Position numbers and translations under genes: made by a program. A stretch of DNA of 64,000 nt from Branchipolynoe longqiensis (taxonomy: Eukaryota > Annelida > Polychaeta > Phyllodocida > Polynoidae), in assembly GCA_030323885.1 (NCBI GenBank), contig CM059197.1, positions 29,531,178 to 29,595,177 of the forward strand. The letters run 5' to 3'. Below, piece after piece: positions 1 through 8,960 of this stretch. Position 1 is the first letter of the stretch. Each line of letters opens with the position of its first letter. The notes below the pieces were generated by a model. It was given only the letters and a program-made list of their open reading frames with translations, did not search any database and was not told where the DNA came from.

Positions 1-129
1 AAAATACATATTGATTTGAAGCAAATGTCCTTATGTTTTCAGTGTAACTGTTTCTGTGCTGTTTTGTGTCAATCATTACAATGGACAAACAAAAAAAGAG
101 TTATCACCTTTTGAGACAGGCTCATATAC
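1..129 (+). mobile_element. MITE family D, cut by window edge
   Basis: This matches the right part of the element at 62684-62952, including the block around ATGGACAAA and the terminal CTTTTGAGACAGGCTCATAT. The left part lies outside the window. Other copies are at 5840-6590 (split) and 11513-11778. It is non-coding, with short terminal inverted repeats built on TATGAGCCTGTCTCAAAAGG. Confidence 0.75.
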
Positions 130-409
130 AAATTAGGATTGCCATTATGCCTACCGAAAGAAAAAGCCATTTCTTCAATATCTCAGGGAATAGAGGGTGA
201 GGTGTCAAAGGTGATGTCTAAATCTATGTTTTTAAAGTCGATGATTAAGATGGAGGATTCAAATGCTTTCATCAGACTAAAGGTGCACGTCCATTGGCGA
301 TTAAATGTTGACAGGGTGAATAGTGCATTGCATAGATAATTACCGCTAGATGTCAGTGTCTAAAACATTGTCAAATGCCAGTGGTTGCCACCATGCGTTT
401 TGAGTCCTC
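130..409. other. unassigned sequence
   Basis: I see no gene, repeat or regulatory structure here beyond a short open frame with no recognisable product. Confidence 0.4.
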
Positions 410-596
410 TGTCGGTGGGGGCTTAGGATCGCAAACAAAGCAAACATTGTGCCTAGAGTGGGACTCGAACCCATGTTATTCCGGTGCGAGTGACCTAATC
501 GTTGGGCGATCCAAATTCCAAGTTGCCTGTTCCAATCACACTACTCAGACATGTCTATGCATCTCCTTGCCTCTGAGGTCAGTGCGGACGACTACA
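410..596 (-). mobile_element. solo LTR-like copy with tRNA-like core
   Basis: Read on the minus strand, this 187-bp segment starts TGTAGTCGTCCGCACTGACC and ends ACCGACA, so it has TG...CA ends. It carries a tRNA-like core with a perfect B box, GGTTCGAGTCC, followed by CACTCTAGGC. Length, both ends and the B-box block match the 182-188-bp LTRs at 6030-6520, although much of the middle has diverged. The flanks (TCCTC on the left, CTAGG on the right) do not form a target-site duplication, so it is an old or rearranged solo copy. Confidence 0.6.
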
Positions 597-1144
597 CTAG
601 GATAGGGCAAGCTCAGGTTTCTAAGTCTCTCCCAGTGGGCCAGTGTACGATGGTGCAACACTTGAAGAGCGATGGCATTGGTATATTAACTTACTTACAG
701 ATTACCTTACAGATCCTCTTCTGGCTGATCTAGGGACTATTGGGCCTCCAATGGCAGCTTGCTATGGTAAAAGAATAAGCATCTTTTTGCACATATATGG
801 GGGTTGATGGAGCCTTGAAGTCATATAATTGTCGGTGTCCTCTCCAATGTCTGTCCAGCCTTCTCTCAAATGCTTCTCCCGTTGGTGCTTCAAGCACTTG
901 GTCTGGAAGACGGTTCTATACATCTGTCATTCGAAAGAAAAATGAGCATTTTCTGCCCTCACATCTAGGCCTCTCGAATTAGCGAAATAGCGAAATGGTA
1001 GACAGAAAGTGTGAACACCTATTTGTCTGAAGATGTTATAGTACTGCTGACCTCTGATGTTGCTTTCTATTCTGAGGTTGAATAAACCCAGGTGGGCACT
1101 GGTAGGCCAGGCGCGACACAGCGGGTTCATCGGAAAACATGCAT
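597..1144. other. unassigned sequence
   Basis: A short stretch at 597-610 resembles the body of the tRNA-derived SINE. Otherwise no gene or repeat is recognisable. Confidence 0.35.
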
Positions 1145-1259
1145 CAGGTGCGGTACGGAGAACTGAGGATACCTGGCGCCATCTAGTGTTTCTGGTGAGC
1201 ACCAGCAGGCAGCAGGTGCTGTATGGACCACTGAGGTTACCTGGCGCCATCTAGTGTTT
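1145..1259. repeat. 68-bp tandem duplication with GGCGCCATCTAG
   Basis: The two units, at about 1145-1191 and 1213-1259, share most of their sequence, including CTGGCGCCATCTAGTGTTT. On the minus strand the core reads ACTAGATGGCGCCAG, which resembles the CTCF core motif. No coding role is visible. Confidence 0.7.
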
Positions 1260-1539
1260 GCGTCGAGCCCTAATTGCATACCAGCTCCACCTATCGACAA
1301 ACCTGTGATTGTGGGAACCCATTGCGCTGCTCTGACTGAGAGAGTGAGAGGGGGCGCACTTTTACCGCGTTGCAAACGTGGCAAGTCTCGTTTTGGCGAG
1401 CGTTGCCACAGACCGGCTGGCAGGGGGGGAGTTTGACGGCGCGGACCCGCCGGCACGCCAGGTGTTCGTTGCCCATCACACTAGTGTCTCCTCACCTGCT
1501 CACACACGCTGTGCATGGACGCATCGCGCTCGCCCTCGC

Positions 1540-1736
1540 CCCCCCCCCCACCACCACCCTCGCCCCCCGCCCTCACCCCCCTCTCGCCCCCTGCCCTCGC
1601 CCTCGCCCCCGCCCCCACCCCCGCCACCCCCCCCCGCCCTCACCCCCCCCCACCTTCGTCCCCCGCCCTCGTCCCCCGCCTTCGCCTCCACCCTCGCCCC
1701 CCGCCCTCGCCCCCGCCTCGTCCCCGCCCCTTTTAA
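1540..1736. repeat. C-rich low-complexity tract (CGCCCCC / CCCTCGCC)
   Basis: Degenerate short repeats of CCCTCGCCCC and CCGCCCTCA type, almost purely C on the plus strand. They create proline-, arginine- or glycine-rich open frames in all registers, which are not genes. Confidence 0.85.
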
Positions 1737-1884
1737 ACCAGTTTCATCAGCGTCATTGAAGGCAAGTAACCCCATCTGCGTCGACGATTGCGGGCATCTA
1801 GATTAAAGGCTAATATCTGGATGGACAGCTGACATTTGGCGAGATAAGTTATCTTATAAGTGAGGCATCTTCATGGAAGTCAAT

Positions 1885-2200
1885 CGGACGCGGTGGCCGA
1901 ATCGGTAGAGCGCGGGCTTCCAGTAATGGAGATCGGGAGTTCGATTCCTCGTCGAGTCAAACTGATGACTTATGAAATTGATACTTTTCTCTACCTAGCA
2001 TGGCGCTCGGCATTAATAGGATATGGCAAGGACCTGTTAGCTCAGTGTCAGGATAATTCGACTTGGTGAGATATCGGGCCATGGTGCTGGTGGCCTGGTC
2101 TCCCAGCGGGGCAGCAATATAAAAGTGACGCACTGTCACGAGTCGGTACCCATCCTGATATTACCTCATATGTTGCCATGACATAAAACTCCAACAAGAA
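1885..2200 (+). mobile_element. tRNA-derived SINE, family A
   Basis: The head is tRNA-like, with A box TGGCCGAATCGGTAGAGC and B box AGTTCGATTCC. Then come the family body (GGCGCTCGGCATTAATAGGAT, AGCTCAGTGTCAGGATAA) and the 3' tail (CCATCCTGATATTACCTC...TGCCATGACATAAAAC). It is about 316 bp and near full length, and would be transcribed by pol III from the head. It is mobilised in trans by a LINE that recognises the tail (family knowledge). Confidence 0.85.
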
Positions 2201-2439
2201 ATCATGAAAGTCGTGGGGCCTCTTTAATGACGTGTGGAGTGTCATGGGAGGCCATCTTGGCCCACCGTACTAAAAAAATGTTGGCCATGTGAACGAATAA
2301 TTCAGCGATCTTTTTTCCCCCCCTCAAATTATAAATTAGTTCAACATCAATTTGTGAGTTGATGCCTCACGATATCGGCACTTGTCTACCCATTTTGTAG
2401 ATGTTCATTGATAATTATACCCCACCCAGCAGACATCCC

Positions 2440-3310
2440 CTTTCCTCCCCTTCTCCTGACTCCCCGCCCCCTTCCTCCCTCTGATTTCTCCCCTCCTCCT
2501 CTTCCTCCCTCCCTCTGATCTCCCCCGCTCCCTCTGATGCCCTCCTCCCTCTGATCTCCCCCCTCCCCCTCCCTATGATGTCCCATCCCTCTGATCTTCC
2601 CCCTCCCCCTCACTCTTATACCCCTACCGATCTCCCCCTCCCTCCCCCTTACTCTGATGACCCCTTCCCTCTGATCTCCCCCCCCCCTCTGATCTCCCTC
2701 CACCCTCTTATCTCCCCCTCCCCTCCCTCTGATCTCCCCTCCCTCCCTCTGATCTCCTCACCCTTGATCTCCCCCTCCCTCTGACTCCCCTTCCCCTCCG
2801 ATCCCCTCTGATCTCCCCCTCCCTCCCCCTGATCTCCCCCTCCCTCCTCCTCCCTCTGATGCCCCCTCTGATCTCCCCCCCTCCCTCTGATGCCCCCATC
2901 TATCTCCCTCCCCTCTGATCTCCCCCTCCCCTGACTTCCCCTCCCCTGCCCCTCCCTCTGATGCCCCCATCTGATCTCCCTCCTCCATCTGATCCCCCCT
3001 CCCTCTGATTCCCCCCCTCCCCTCCCCCTCCCTCTGATGCCCCCATCTGATCTCCCCCCCCCCCCCCTCTGATCTCCCCCCTCCCTCTGATCTTCCCCTC
3101 CCCTGCCCCTCCCTCTGATGCCCCCATCTGATCTCCCCCTCCGTCTGATCCCCCTCCCTCTGATCTCCCCATCCCCTCCCCCCCTCCCTCTGATGCCCCA
3201 TCTGATCTCCCCCTCCGTCTGGATCCCCCTCCCTCTGATCTCCCCCTCCCTCTCCCCTCCATCTGATGCCCCCCGATCCTCCCTCCCTCTCCCCCCCTGA
3301 CCCCCCCCCA
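2440..3310. repeat. pyrimidine-rich minisatellite, CCCTCTGATCTCCCC unit
   Basis: About 870 bp of degenerate copies of a 14-20-bp unit built on CCTCTGATCTCCCCCTC, often with GATGCCCCCATCTGATC variants. The strand is almost wholly C/T. Minus-strand frames of up to 236 codons rich in Gly, Arg and Glu are by-products of the repeat. Confidence 0.9.
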
Positions 3311-3768
3311 CTTCCCGCTGCCCACTTCTATTAATCCACACCATCAGATTCCACTCCATCTTCTTCCCACCAGCACATGTCGCCTACTAATGAACAAAAA
3401 CAAAGGGACAAAACCTGGATCGATGCAGTCACTGCGGTTTTACCTGCCCGTAAAATATCATTCGGTTGGCAACAACGAGACCTGCTAATCGTGTCCCCCG
3501 ATCGCGTGAGACTGAGACAGAACTTCACTCTTCTTGCTTTTATTTTTTCCCCTCAATTCGGACAGAACTCGCCGCAAATAACTACCCTGGTTATGGGTCT
3601 AAGTAGATCGCACGGGGTAGCACACATTGTAAACAGTGTGAGACCTTGACTTTGATGTTAGTGTCTAGTGCAGTTCATTTATTATAATTAAGTGGTTATC
3701 GTCAGTGAATTGATAGTAAAAGGATAGCGGAAATCTTCTCCTTTTTTTTGTATTTCCCCTCTACTCAA
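3311..3768. other. unassigned sequence between two minisatellites
   Basis: No gene, SINE or MITE is recognised here. Confidence 0.35.
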
Positions 3769-3769
3769 C

Positions 3770-5195
3770 CTCCACACATTCACTCACCCATCATATCTCT
3801 GCTGTCATGCACTCACCATTCCTCTCCCCTGTTCAATCACCCATCCTCTCCCCTGCTGCCATTACCTCACCCATCCTCTCCCCTGCTCACCCACCCATCC
3901 TGTCCCTGCTCATTCACCCATCCTCTCCCCTGTTCACTAACCCATCCCCTCCCCTGCTCATTCACCCATCCTCTCCCCTGCTCACTCACCCATCCTCTCC
4001 TCTGCTCACTAACCCATCCTCTCCCCTGCTCACTCACCCACCCTCTCCCTTTCTCACACATTTACTCACCCATCCTCTCCCCTGCTCATTTATCCATCCT
4101 CTCCCCTGCTCACTCACCCATCCCCTCCCCTGCTCACTCACCCATCGTCTCCCCTGCTCACGCACCCATCCTCCCCGGCTCACTCCCATCCTCTCCCCTG
4201 CTCACTCACCCATCCTCCCTGCTCACTCAACCCCTCTCCCCTGCTCACTCACCCATCCTCTCCCTGCCTCACTCACCCATCCTCCTTCCCTGCTCACTCA
4301 CCCATCCCTCTCCCCTGCTCACTCACCCATCCTCTCCCTGCTCACTCACATCGTTCCCTGCTCACCACCATCGCTCTCCCCTGCTCACTCACCCATCCCC
4401 TCCACCTGGCTCACTCACCCATCCCCTCCCCTGCTCACTCACCCATCGTCTCCCTGCTCACTACCCATCCCCTCCCGTGCTCACTCACCCATCCTCTCCC
4501 CTGCTCACTCACCCATCCCCCTCCCCTGCTCACTCACCCATCCCCTCCCCTGCTCACTCAACCCATCCCCTCCCCTGCTCACTCACCCATCCCCTCCCCT
4601 GCCTCACTACACCCATCCCTCCCGTGCTCATTCACCCATCCCCTCCCGTGCTCATTCACCCATCCCCTCCCCTGCTCACTCACCCATCCTCTCCCCTGCT
4701 CACTCACCCATCCTCTCCCCTGCTCACTCACCCATCCTCTCCCCTGCTCACTCACCCATCCCCTCCCCTGCTCACTCACCCATCCCCTCCCCTCCATCAC
4801 CCATCCTCTCTCCTACTCACTCACCATCCTCTCCCCTTCTCACACATTCACTCACCCATCCTCTCCCCTGCTCACTCACCATCCTCTCCCCTACTCACTC
4901 ACCCATCCTCTCTCCTGCTCACTCACCCATCCCCTCCCCTGCTCACTCACCCATCCCCTCCCGTGCTCATTCACCCATCCTCTCCCCTTCTCACACATTC
5001 ACTCACCCATCCTCTCCCCTGCTCACTCACCCATCCTCTCCCCTGCTCACTCACCATCCTCTCCCCTACTCACTCACCCATCCTCTCTCCTGCTCACTCA
5101 CCCATCCTCTCCCCTGCTCACTCACCCATCCTCTCCAATGCTCACTCACCCATCCTCTCCAATGCTCACTCACCCATCCTCTCCCCTTCTCGCCC
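3770..5195. repeat. 24-bp minisatellite, ACTCACCCATCCTCTCCCCTGCTC unit family
   Basis: About 1.4 kb of near-24-bp units built on CACCCATCCTCTCCCCTG and GCTCACT, with variants such as CTTCTCACACATT. Because 24 is a multiple of three, two overlapping frames (519 and 473 codons, Ser/Pro/His-Leu rich) stay open. They have no other coding character and break wherever a unit gains or loses a base, so I treat them as repeat shadows. Confidence 0.92.
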
Positions 5196-5631
5196 TCAGC
5201 TGTCACTTGCTCGCCTTCTGCTCATTGACTTGCTCACTCGGCCTCCACACTCCCCCACCCTCCCACCCACCCACCCACCCACCCTCCTCTGCTGCTGCTC
5301 CTCCTAAGGCACCAGCGATCATTTTCAGAGATAATGTCCAAAGTTGATGGAACAGAACCCATATCGGCCGAATCACTGCAAGGTAATGTTCTGTCATTGG
5401 GGTGTGTGTGTGGGTAATATGCGCGCGCACAAAACCAGGCAAGTGTGTGTGGTGGTGAGGGCGTGTGTGGTGGTGGGTGATGTAGACTGTTTTGTGATGA
5501 GAACTGGGAGTTTCATAATGCTTTATTGTGGGAAAGTTGGGAATCATTCGCCTTTCGAGCCATAATGCAAACGCTGGATACTGCTTGAGGTGGCTTCACT
5601 TTTTAAACTTGTTTGGTCCTGGGATTAAGTG
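5196..5631. other. unassigned sequence with a GT-rich patch
   Basis: A GTGTGTGTGG-rich stretch lies around 5400-5480. No gene or known repeat is recognised. Confidence 0.35.
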
Positions 5632-5671
5632 GGGGTGGGGGTGGGGGTGGGGGTGGGGGGGGGGGGGGGTA
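5627..5671. repeat. GGGGGT microsatellite running into poly-G
   Basis: Five copies of (G)TGGGGG are followed by a run of more than ten G. It has potential to form G-quadruplexes. Confidence 0.85.
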
Positions 5672-5791
5672 GTTGTTAAAGGAAGGGCCTGTGACCATTT
5701 GGTGTTAATATTTGTGGGAAGCAGTTTGTCACTCATGGGAATATTGTAACGAGCTCAAGACGCAAGTTTTGAAAGCATTGGATGTGATCTA

Positions 5792-5830
5792 TTAAAGGTG
5801 CATAGTTCGATGTTTTGAGTTTCTGCCATA
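5792..5830. mobile_element. terminal fragment of TTAA MITE family A
   Basis: TTAAAGGTGCATAGTTCGAT followed by GTTTTGAGTTTC matches the terminus of the complete family A elements (for example 21391-21748). It stops where the family D MITE begins at 5840. Confidence 0.7.
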
Positions 5831-6029
5831 TATTTTTGTATATGAGCCTGTCTCGAAAGGTGATGACTCTTTTTTTGTTTGTGTCCATTGTAACGATTGA
5901 CACAAAACAGCACAGAAACGATACTGAAAACATTTGCTTCAAATCAATATGTATTCTATTGGGATTATGAAACACCACGTAAAAAACAAATCAGATTATC
6001 CTGAGCAGATGCATTTAAGCATATAGTAT

Positions 6030-6217
6030 TGTAGTGGTCTGCACTGACCTCTCAGTCTCAGGCAAGTAACCACATAGACAGGTAGGCATGGGTAGTGTGT
6101 TGATATCAGGGAGCCTAGGTGGTGTAATGGTTAGCACACTGGCCCGGAATGCAAAGAGATGTGGGTTCGAGTCCCACTCTAGGCGCAATATTTCCCATTT
6201 TCATCACCCCCATGACA
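6030..6217 (+). repeat. 5' LTR of the TRIM
   Basis: 188 bp with TG...CA ends. It contains the tRNA-like core at 6113-6184 and a 6-bp duplication (CAGTCT region) that the 3' LTR lacks. Confidence 0.8.
6113..6184 (+). promoter_or_regulatory. tRNA-like internal pol III promoter in 5' LTR
   Basis: The 72-nt segment starts GCCTAGG and ends TCTAGGC, giving a 7-bp acceptor-like stem with one G-T pair. A box: TGGTGTAATGG, with the D-arm GTG...CAC. B box: GGTTCGAGTCC, in a GTGGG/CCCAC T-arm. The anticodon arm does not pair well and no CCA follows, so it is a tRNA-derived promoter rather than a working tRNA gene. The head resembles Gln/Glu-type tRNAs (GGTGTAATGGTTAGCAC). Confidence 0.75.
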
Positions 6218-6236
6218 CTGGTGCTGTGACCAGGAT
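6218..6236 (+). promoter_or_regulatory. putative primer-binding site
   Basis: CTGGTGCTGTGACCAGGAT lies directly after the 5' LTR. TGG pairs with a tRNA 3' CCA, and GCTGTGA would pair with an acceptor strand TCACAGC, as in some animal serine tRNAs. The matching tRNA of this species is unknown. Confidence 0.5.
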
Positions 6237-6338
6237 CATGTACACCCTGTGTATGTATGTGTAAGTACATTGCCTGTATGTATGTAATTGTAAGCATTAA
6301 ATGACCATTTAAAAGACTTACAATTACAGGGGGACGAG

Positions 6339-6520
6339 TGTAGTGGTCTGCACTGACCTCTCAGGCAAGTAACCACATAGGCAGGTAGGCATGGGTAGTG
6401 TGTTGATATCAGGGAGCCTAGGTGGTGTAATGGTTAGCACACTGGCCTGGAATGCAAAGAGATGTGGGTTCGAGTCCCGCTCTAGGCGCAATATTTCCCA
6501 TTTTCATCACCCCCATGACA
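6339..6520 (+). repeat. 3' LTR of the TRIM
   Basis: 182 bp, about 98% identical to the 5' LTR outside one 6-bp indel. It is preceded by the purine-rich tract AGGGGGACGAG. The high identity suggests recent insertion. Confidence 0.8.
6416..6487 (+). promoter_or_regulatory. tRNA-like internal pol III promoter in 3' LTR
   Basis: Same layout as in the 5' LTR: A box TGGTGTAATGG, B box GGTTCGAGTCC, and pairing GCCTAGG/TCTAGGC ends. It has two substitutions relative to the 5' copy, one in the T-arm. Confidence 0.75.
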
Positions 6521-6592
6521 GTATGTTGATCGTTACAATGGACAAAGTTTTGTCCCATATTGCTTAGGACTTTTTGAGACAGTCTCATATAT

Positions 6593-7045
6593 AATTACAA
6601 TGTACTTTACTTTAGTTTGAAGTACCTTTTAAAGGTACTTCACACTAAAGATGAAGTTTATCTTAATGGTATTGTTGGGGATATTTAAAGTGAAAAAAAT
6701 TACTTTTGGTATCACATCAAAATGCTCGACTCCATAGGTTTCAATAGTTATAGGTTCTATCAAATCTATGTATTCCTTCCGTGTAGAAATATGTGTTTAA
6801 TGAGTGCACCGGTATCTGATACCCCAGTCACACTACAGCTTGCGACCACTTTACGACCACCTTAGACCAAAGAACTCACACTCACCCGTGAGTTCCTTGC
6901 TACCAAAACAATGGTTGCTGATGTCTGGGGGTCACTGGTGAGTGTGGGTTCTTTGGTCTAAGGTGGTCGCAAAGTGGTCGCAAGCTGTAGTGTGACTGGG
7001 GTATAAGTTGAATATGTAGGATCAAGTCTAGGGAAGTGTCAAGGC
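6593..7045 (-). mobile_element. MITE family A remnant, split by a palindromic MITE
   Basis: GTACTTTACTTTAGTTTGAAGT, CTCGACTCCATAGG and AATGAGTGCACCGGTATC align with the interior of the family A element at 21391-21748. After the palindromic insert the match resumes with AAGTTGAATATGTAGGATCA. A short GTACCTTTTAAAGGTAC palindrome marks a local rearrangement near 6625. Confidence 0.7.
6822..7001. mobile_element. palindromic MITE (family E), TA target
   Basis: The arms run inward from CCCCAGTCACACTACAGC and are near-perfect inverted repeats for about 65 bp (TTGCGACCACTTTACGACC against its complement). They leave a loop of about 45 bp. TA lies on both sides, as expected for Tc1/mariner-like target choice. 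It sits inside a family A remnant, so it is younger than that element. Confidence 0.85.
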
Positions 7046-7102
7046 TCACACTATTTCATTACATTGTGTTTCCATAAAGAACAGTGTATTTGGGCCATTA
7101 GA

Positions 7103-7445
7103 TTGTTTGTTTGTTGTTGTTTTACGTCCTAGTAACATCTAAGGTCATATCAGGACGGCTACCGACTTGTGACAGTGCACACTCATGGCGACTTTATAGT
7201 GCTGCCCCACTAGAAGACCAGGCCACCAGCACCATGACCTGATATCCCACTCAGTCACATTATCCTGACACTGAGCCAACCAGTCCTTTCCCTATCCTAA
7301 TAATAAAGAGCGCCAGGCTAGGAAACGACAAGTATCAATTTTTTAGTCATTGTTTTGACTCGACCAGGGTTCGAATCCACGACCCTATGATCTACCAATA
7401 CGAGAGACAGACGCTCTAACTCATTCGGCCATCCCATCTGGCTAA
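7103..7445 (-). mobile_element. full-length SINE family A with target-site duplication
   Basis: Minus-strand copy of 343 bp with a tRNA-like head at the right end (CATTCGGCC, minus-strand B box GGTTCGAACCC-type) and the tail at the left end (TTGTTGTTTTACGTCCTAG). Flanking direct repeats of GGGCCATTAGA (7092-7102 and 7446-7456) are an 11-bp target-site duplication and define the SINE ends. Confidence 0.9.
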
Positions 7446-7629
7446 GGGCCATTAGACAAACTGACACTTTGTTTGGTACTTTGGCTCTTTGTAGTTGTAG
7501 TTTTTGTGCATCTATATTTCCATGATGTATCAGTCTGTACTAACTTCACAGGCAAGGAGCCACATGAGACAGAATGGCGTGGATAGATGTTGCTAGGATG
7601 CAAAACCCCAATAAACAAAACAACCCCAT

Positions 7630-7852
7630 GCCCCATGCCCCCACCTCTGCCACTTTGGATTTCCACCTCTGTGTATAACTTACAGTGTCATCAAAGTCCA
7701 GTTGCTCTCATACCATGTCTATGTGGTGTGGGAGATTAAAAATCCCTTGGGTCGGTAAAAGTGTAGGCTCTGGCTTTCTATCGACAAACTGTCTAATGGT
7801 GAAAACAAGTCTATTCAGACTTATCCATGATAGGCAGTATAAATCTTCAAAG
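7630..7852 (+). mobile_element. SINE family C, 5'-truncated
   Basis: It matches the 3' two thirds of the full copy at 54690-54992, from CTCTGCCACTTTGGATTTCC through GTGTGGGAGATTAAAAATCC to GGCAGTATAAATCTTCAA. The tRNA-like head is missing. Confidence 0.85.
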
Positions 7853-7855
7853 AGA

Positions 7856-8110
7856 ACCTCTAAGGTCATCTCAGGACAGCTACCGACTTGTGATAGTGTG
7901 CACCCGTGGGGAATTTATAGTGCTGCCCCACTGGAGGACCAGGCCGCTTGCATCATGACCCAATTTCCCATTCAGTCACATTATCCTGATATTGAGGAGA
8001 TCAGTCTTGCACTATCCTGGTAATGCCGAGTGCCAGGCTAGGTAGTGACAAGTATCAATTTAGTAAGTCATCAGATTGACTCGGCCAGGTTTACAAACTC
8101 CTGACATTCT
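7856..8110 (-). mobile_element. SINE family A, divergent copy
   Basis: Minus-strand copy with the tail (TCTAAGGTCATCTCAGGAC), the CACTGTCACAAGTCGG-type block and the body down to a degenerate head near ACTCGGCCAGGTTTACAAAC. It abuts the SINE family C fragment. Confidence 0.75.
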
Positions 8111-8123
8111 GCACCGGAAGCAT

Positions 8124-8268
8124 GTACTCTTACAGATTCAAACACTGCATCCGCTCTGTGGATAGGATGCTTGCATCAGGAAGCCTAAGTAGGCTAGGAT
8201 GCTAACCCTGGACAATGGGTTCGAATCCTGCTCTATACACATTAACCATTGGTCTCACCCTCCCCAAT
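8124..8268 (+). mobile_element. degenerate LTR-like copy with tRNA-like core
   Basis: ATCAGGAAGCCTAAGTAGGCTAGGATGCTAACC and GGGTTCGAATCCTGCTCTA follow the LTR core at 6113-6184 (AGCCTAGG, TTAGCAC, GGTTCGAGTCCC, TCTA) with many changes. Downstream TCTCACCCTCCCC resembles the LTR 3' end. It is probably an old solo copy, and its borders are uncertain. Confidence 0.45.
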
Positions 8269-8374
8269 ATAATTTTCAAGCAAGTTGTACAGGCAAGAGG
8301 CTGAATCGTGACAGCTGAATAGACCAGGTGGCAGCACCAGGCAAGGCAGAGAGCCTGTCCATTCGCCTGAGTTG

Positions 8375-8724
8375 TTAAAGCTGCATAGTCCGATGAAATA
8401 TCAAATTTTCAAAACCAAACCAATTATCTAGATTTGATTTTACATATCTAACTTAGATACCGATGCACTTATTAAGCATTTGTTTCTCCGTATAAGGCAA
8501 TACTGAGTCAATTTAACAGAACCTGTTACTGCAGAGGTCTATGGTGTCAGAGTTTTGGCAAGCTTGCCTAAACTAATGTTCCATGTTTGCACTCAAAATA
8601 TCCCCAAAGTTTACCATTTAAAATAAAAGTAACTTTGAACTAAAGTAAATACTAGTGATCGATCTAATATATTTATCTCAGAAAAAATACAGAAATTCAA
8701 AACCATCGGACTATGCAACTTTAA
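8375..8724. mobile_element. MITE family A (TTAA target), complete
   Basis: The 342-bp element starts AGCTGCATAGTCCGATG and ends CATCGGACTATGCAACT, with TTAA on both sides (8375-8378 and 8721-8724). Terminal inverted repeats are about 17 bp. There is no coding capacity. The TTAA duplication and family size point to a piggyBac-type non-autonomous element (inference). Confidence 0.88.
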
Positions 8725-8799
8725 GTGTCACTGTCAGTAGTTGTGAGGTGTCCAGACAAGGTGCAACCAGCGGCACCATTAAAGGATTATCGGTTTACG

Positions 8800-8960
8800 G
8801 ATAATTATACTCGTATAATGCTTATACAGCACATATATATATTCAATATAATGCATTATATATATATAAATAGGCATTGAACTGGATTAATGTTACTATC
8901 TTATCTGTATGTGAATATTATGTCAATATATTATTGTCCAATCACGGTCGACCACCCATT
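8800..8960. repeat. AT-rich segment with family B terminal motif
   Basis: TATACTCGTATAATGCTTATACAGCAC followed by TA-rich sequence resembles the inverted end motif of repeat family B. No gene is seen. Confidence 0.45.

Larger units (their letters stand above)
6030..6520 (+). mobile_element. miniature LTR retrotransposon (TRIM) with tRNA-like promoter in its LTRs
   Basis: This 491-bp element has two direct terminal repeats, 6030-6217 (188 bp) and 6339-6520 (182 bp). Each starts TGTAGTGGTCTGCACTGACC and ends CATGACA. They differ by a 6-bp indel and three visible substitutions. The 121-bp interior has no coding capacity. It opens with CTGGTGCTGTGACCAGG, which resembles a tRNA primer-binding site, and closes with the purine-rich ACAGGGGGACGAG directly before the second repeat, as a polypurine tract would. 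Flanking GTAT (AGTAT if one terminal A is shared) is a target-site duplication. The features fit a non-autonomous LTR element (TRIM). A dimeric SINE is the main alternative, but it would not explain TG...CA ends, a short duplication and PBS/PPT-like sites. Confidence 0.8.
5840..6590 (-). mobile_element. MITE family D, split by an LTR element
   Basis: The left part (5840-6029) and right part (6521-6590) together match the intact copies at 11513-11778 and 62684-62952. The ends are TATGAGCCTGTCTCGAAAGG and TTTTTGAGACAGTCTCATAT. The interior is interrupted by the 491-bp element at 6030-6520, which is flanked by a GTAT or AGTAT duplication. The intact copies read AGATAGTATGTTGATCG across the same point, giving a natural empty site. 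Confidence 0.85.

Noticed and set aside
1885..2200. tRNA gene annotation for SINE heads (also at other copies)
   Set aside because: A and B boxes are present, but the segment continues into the repeated SINE body and tail, and anticodon arms are decayed.
2649..3359. 236-codon minus-strand Gly/Arg/Glu frame
   Set aside because: Shadow of the CCCTCTGATCTCCCC repeat.
3748..5307. 519-codon Ser/Pro/His-rich open frame
   Set aside because: It coincides exactly with a 24-bp minisatellite whose period is a multiple of three. A second long frame overlaps it in another register, and units with indels break both.
6113..6184. genuine tRNA gene
   Set aside because: The anticodon arm does not pair, no poly-T terminator follows directly, and the same sequence is repeated inside the second LTR, so it is a tRNA-derived promoter.
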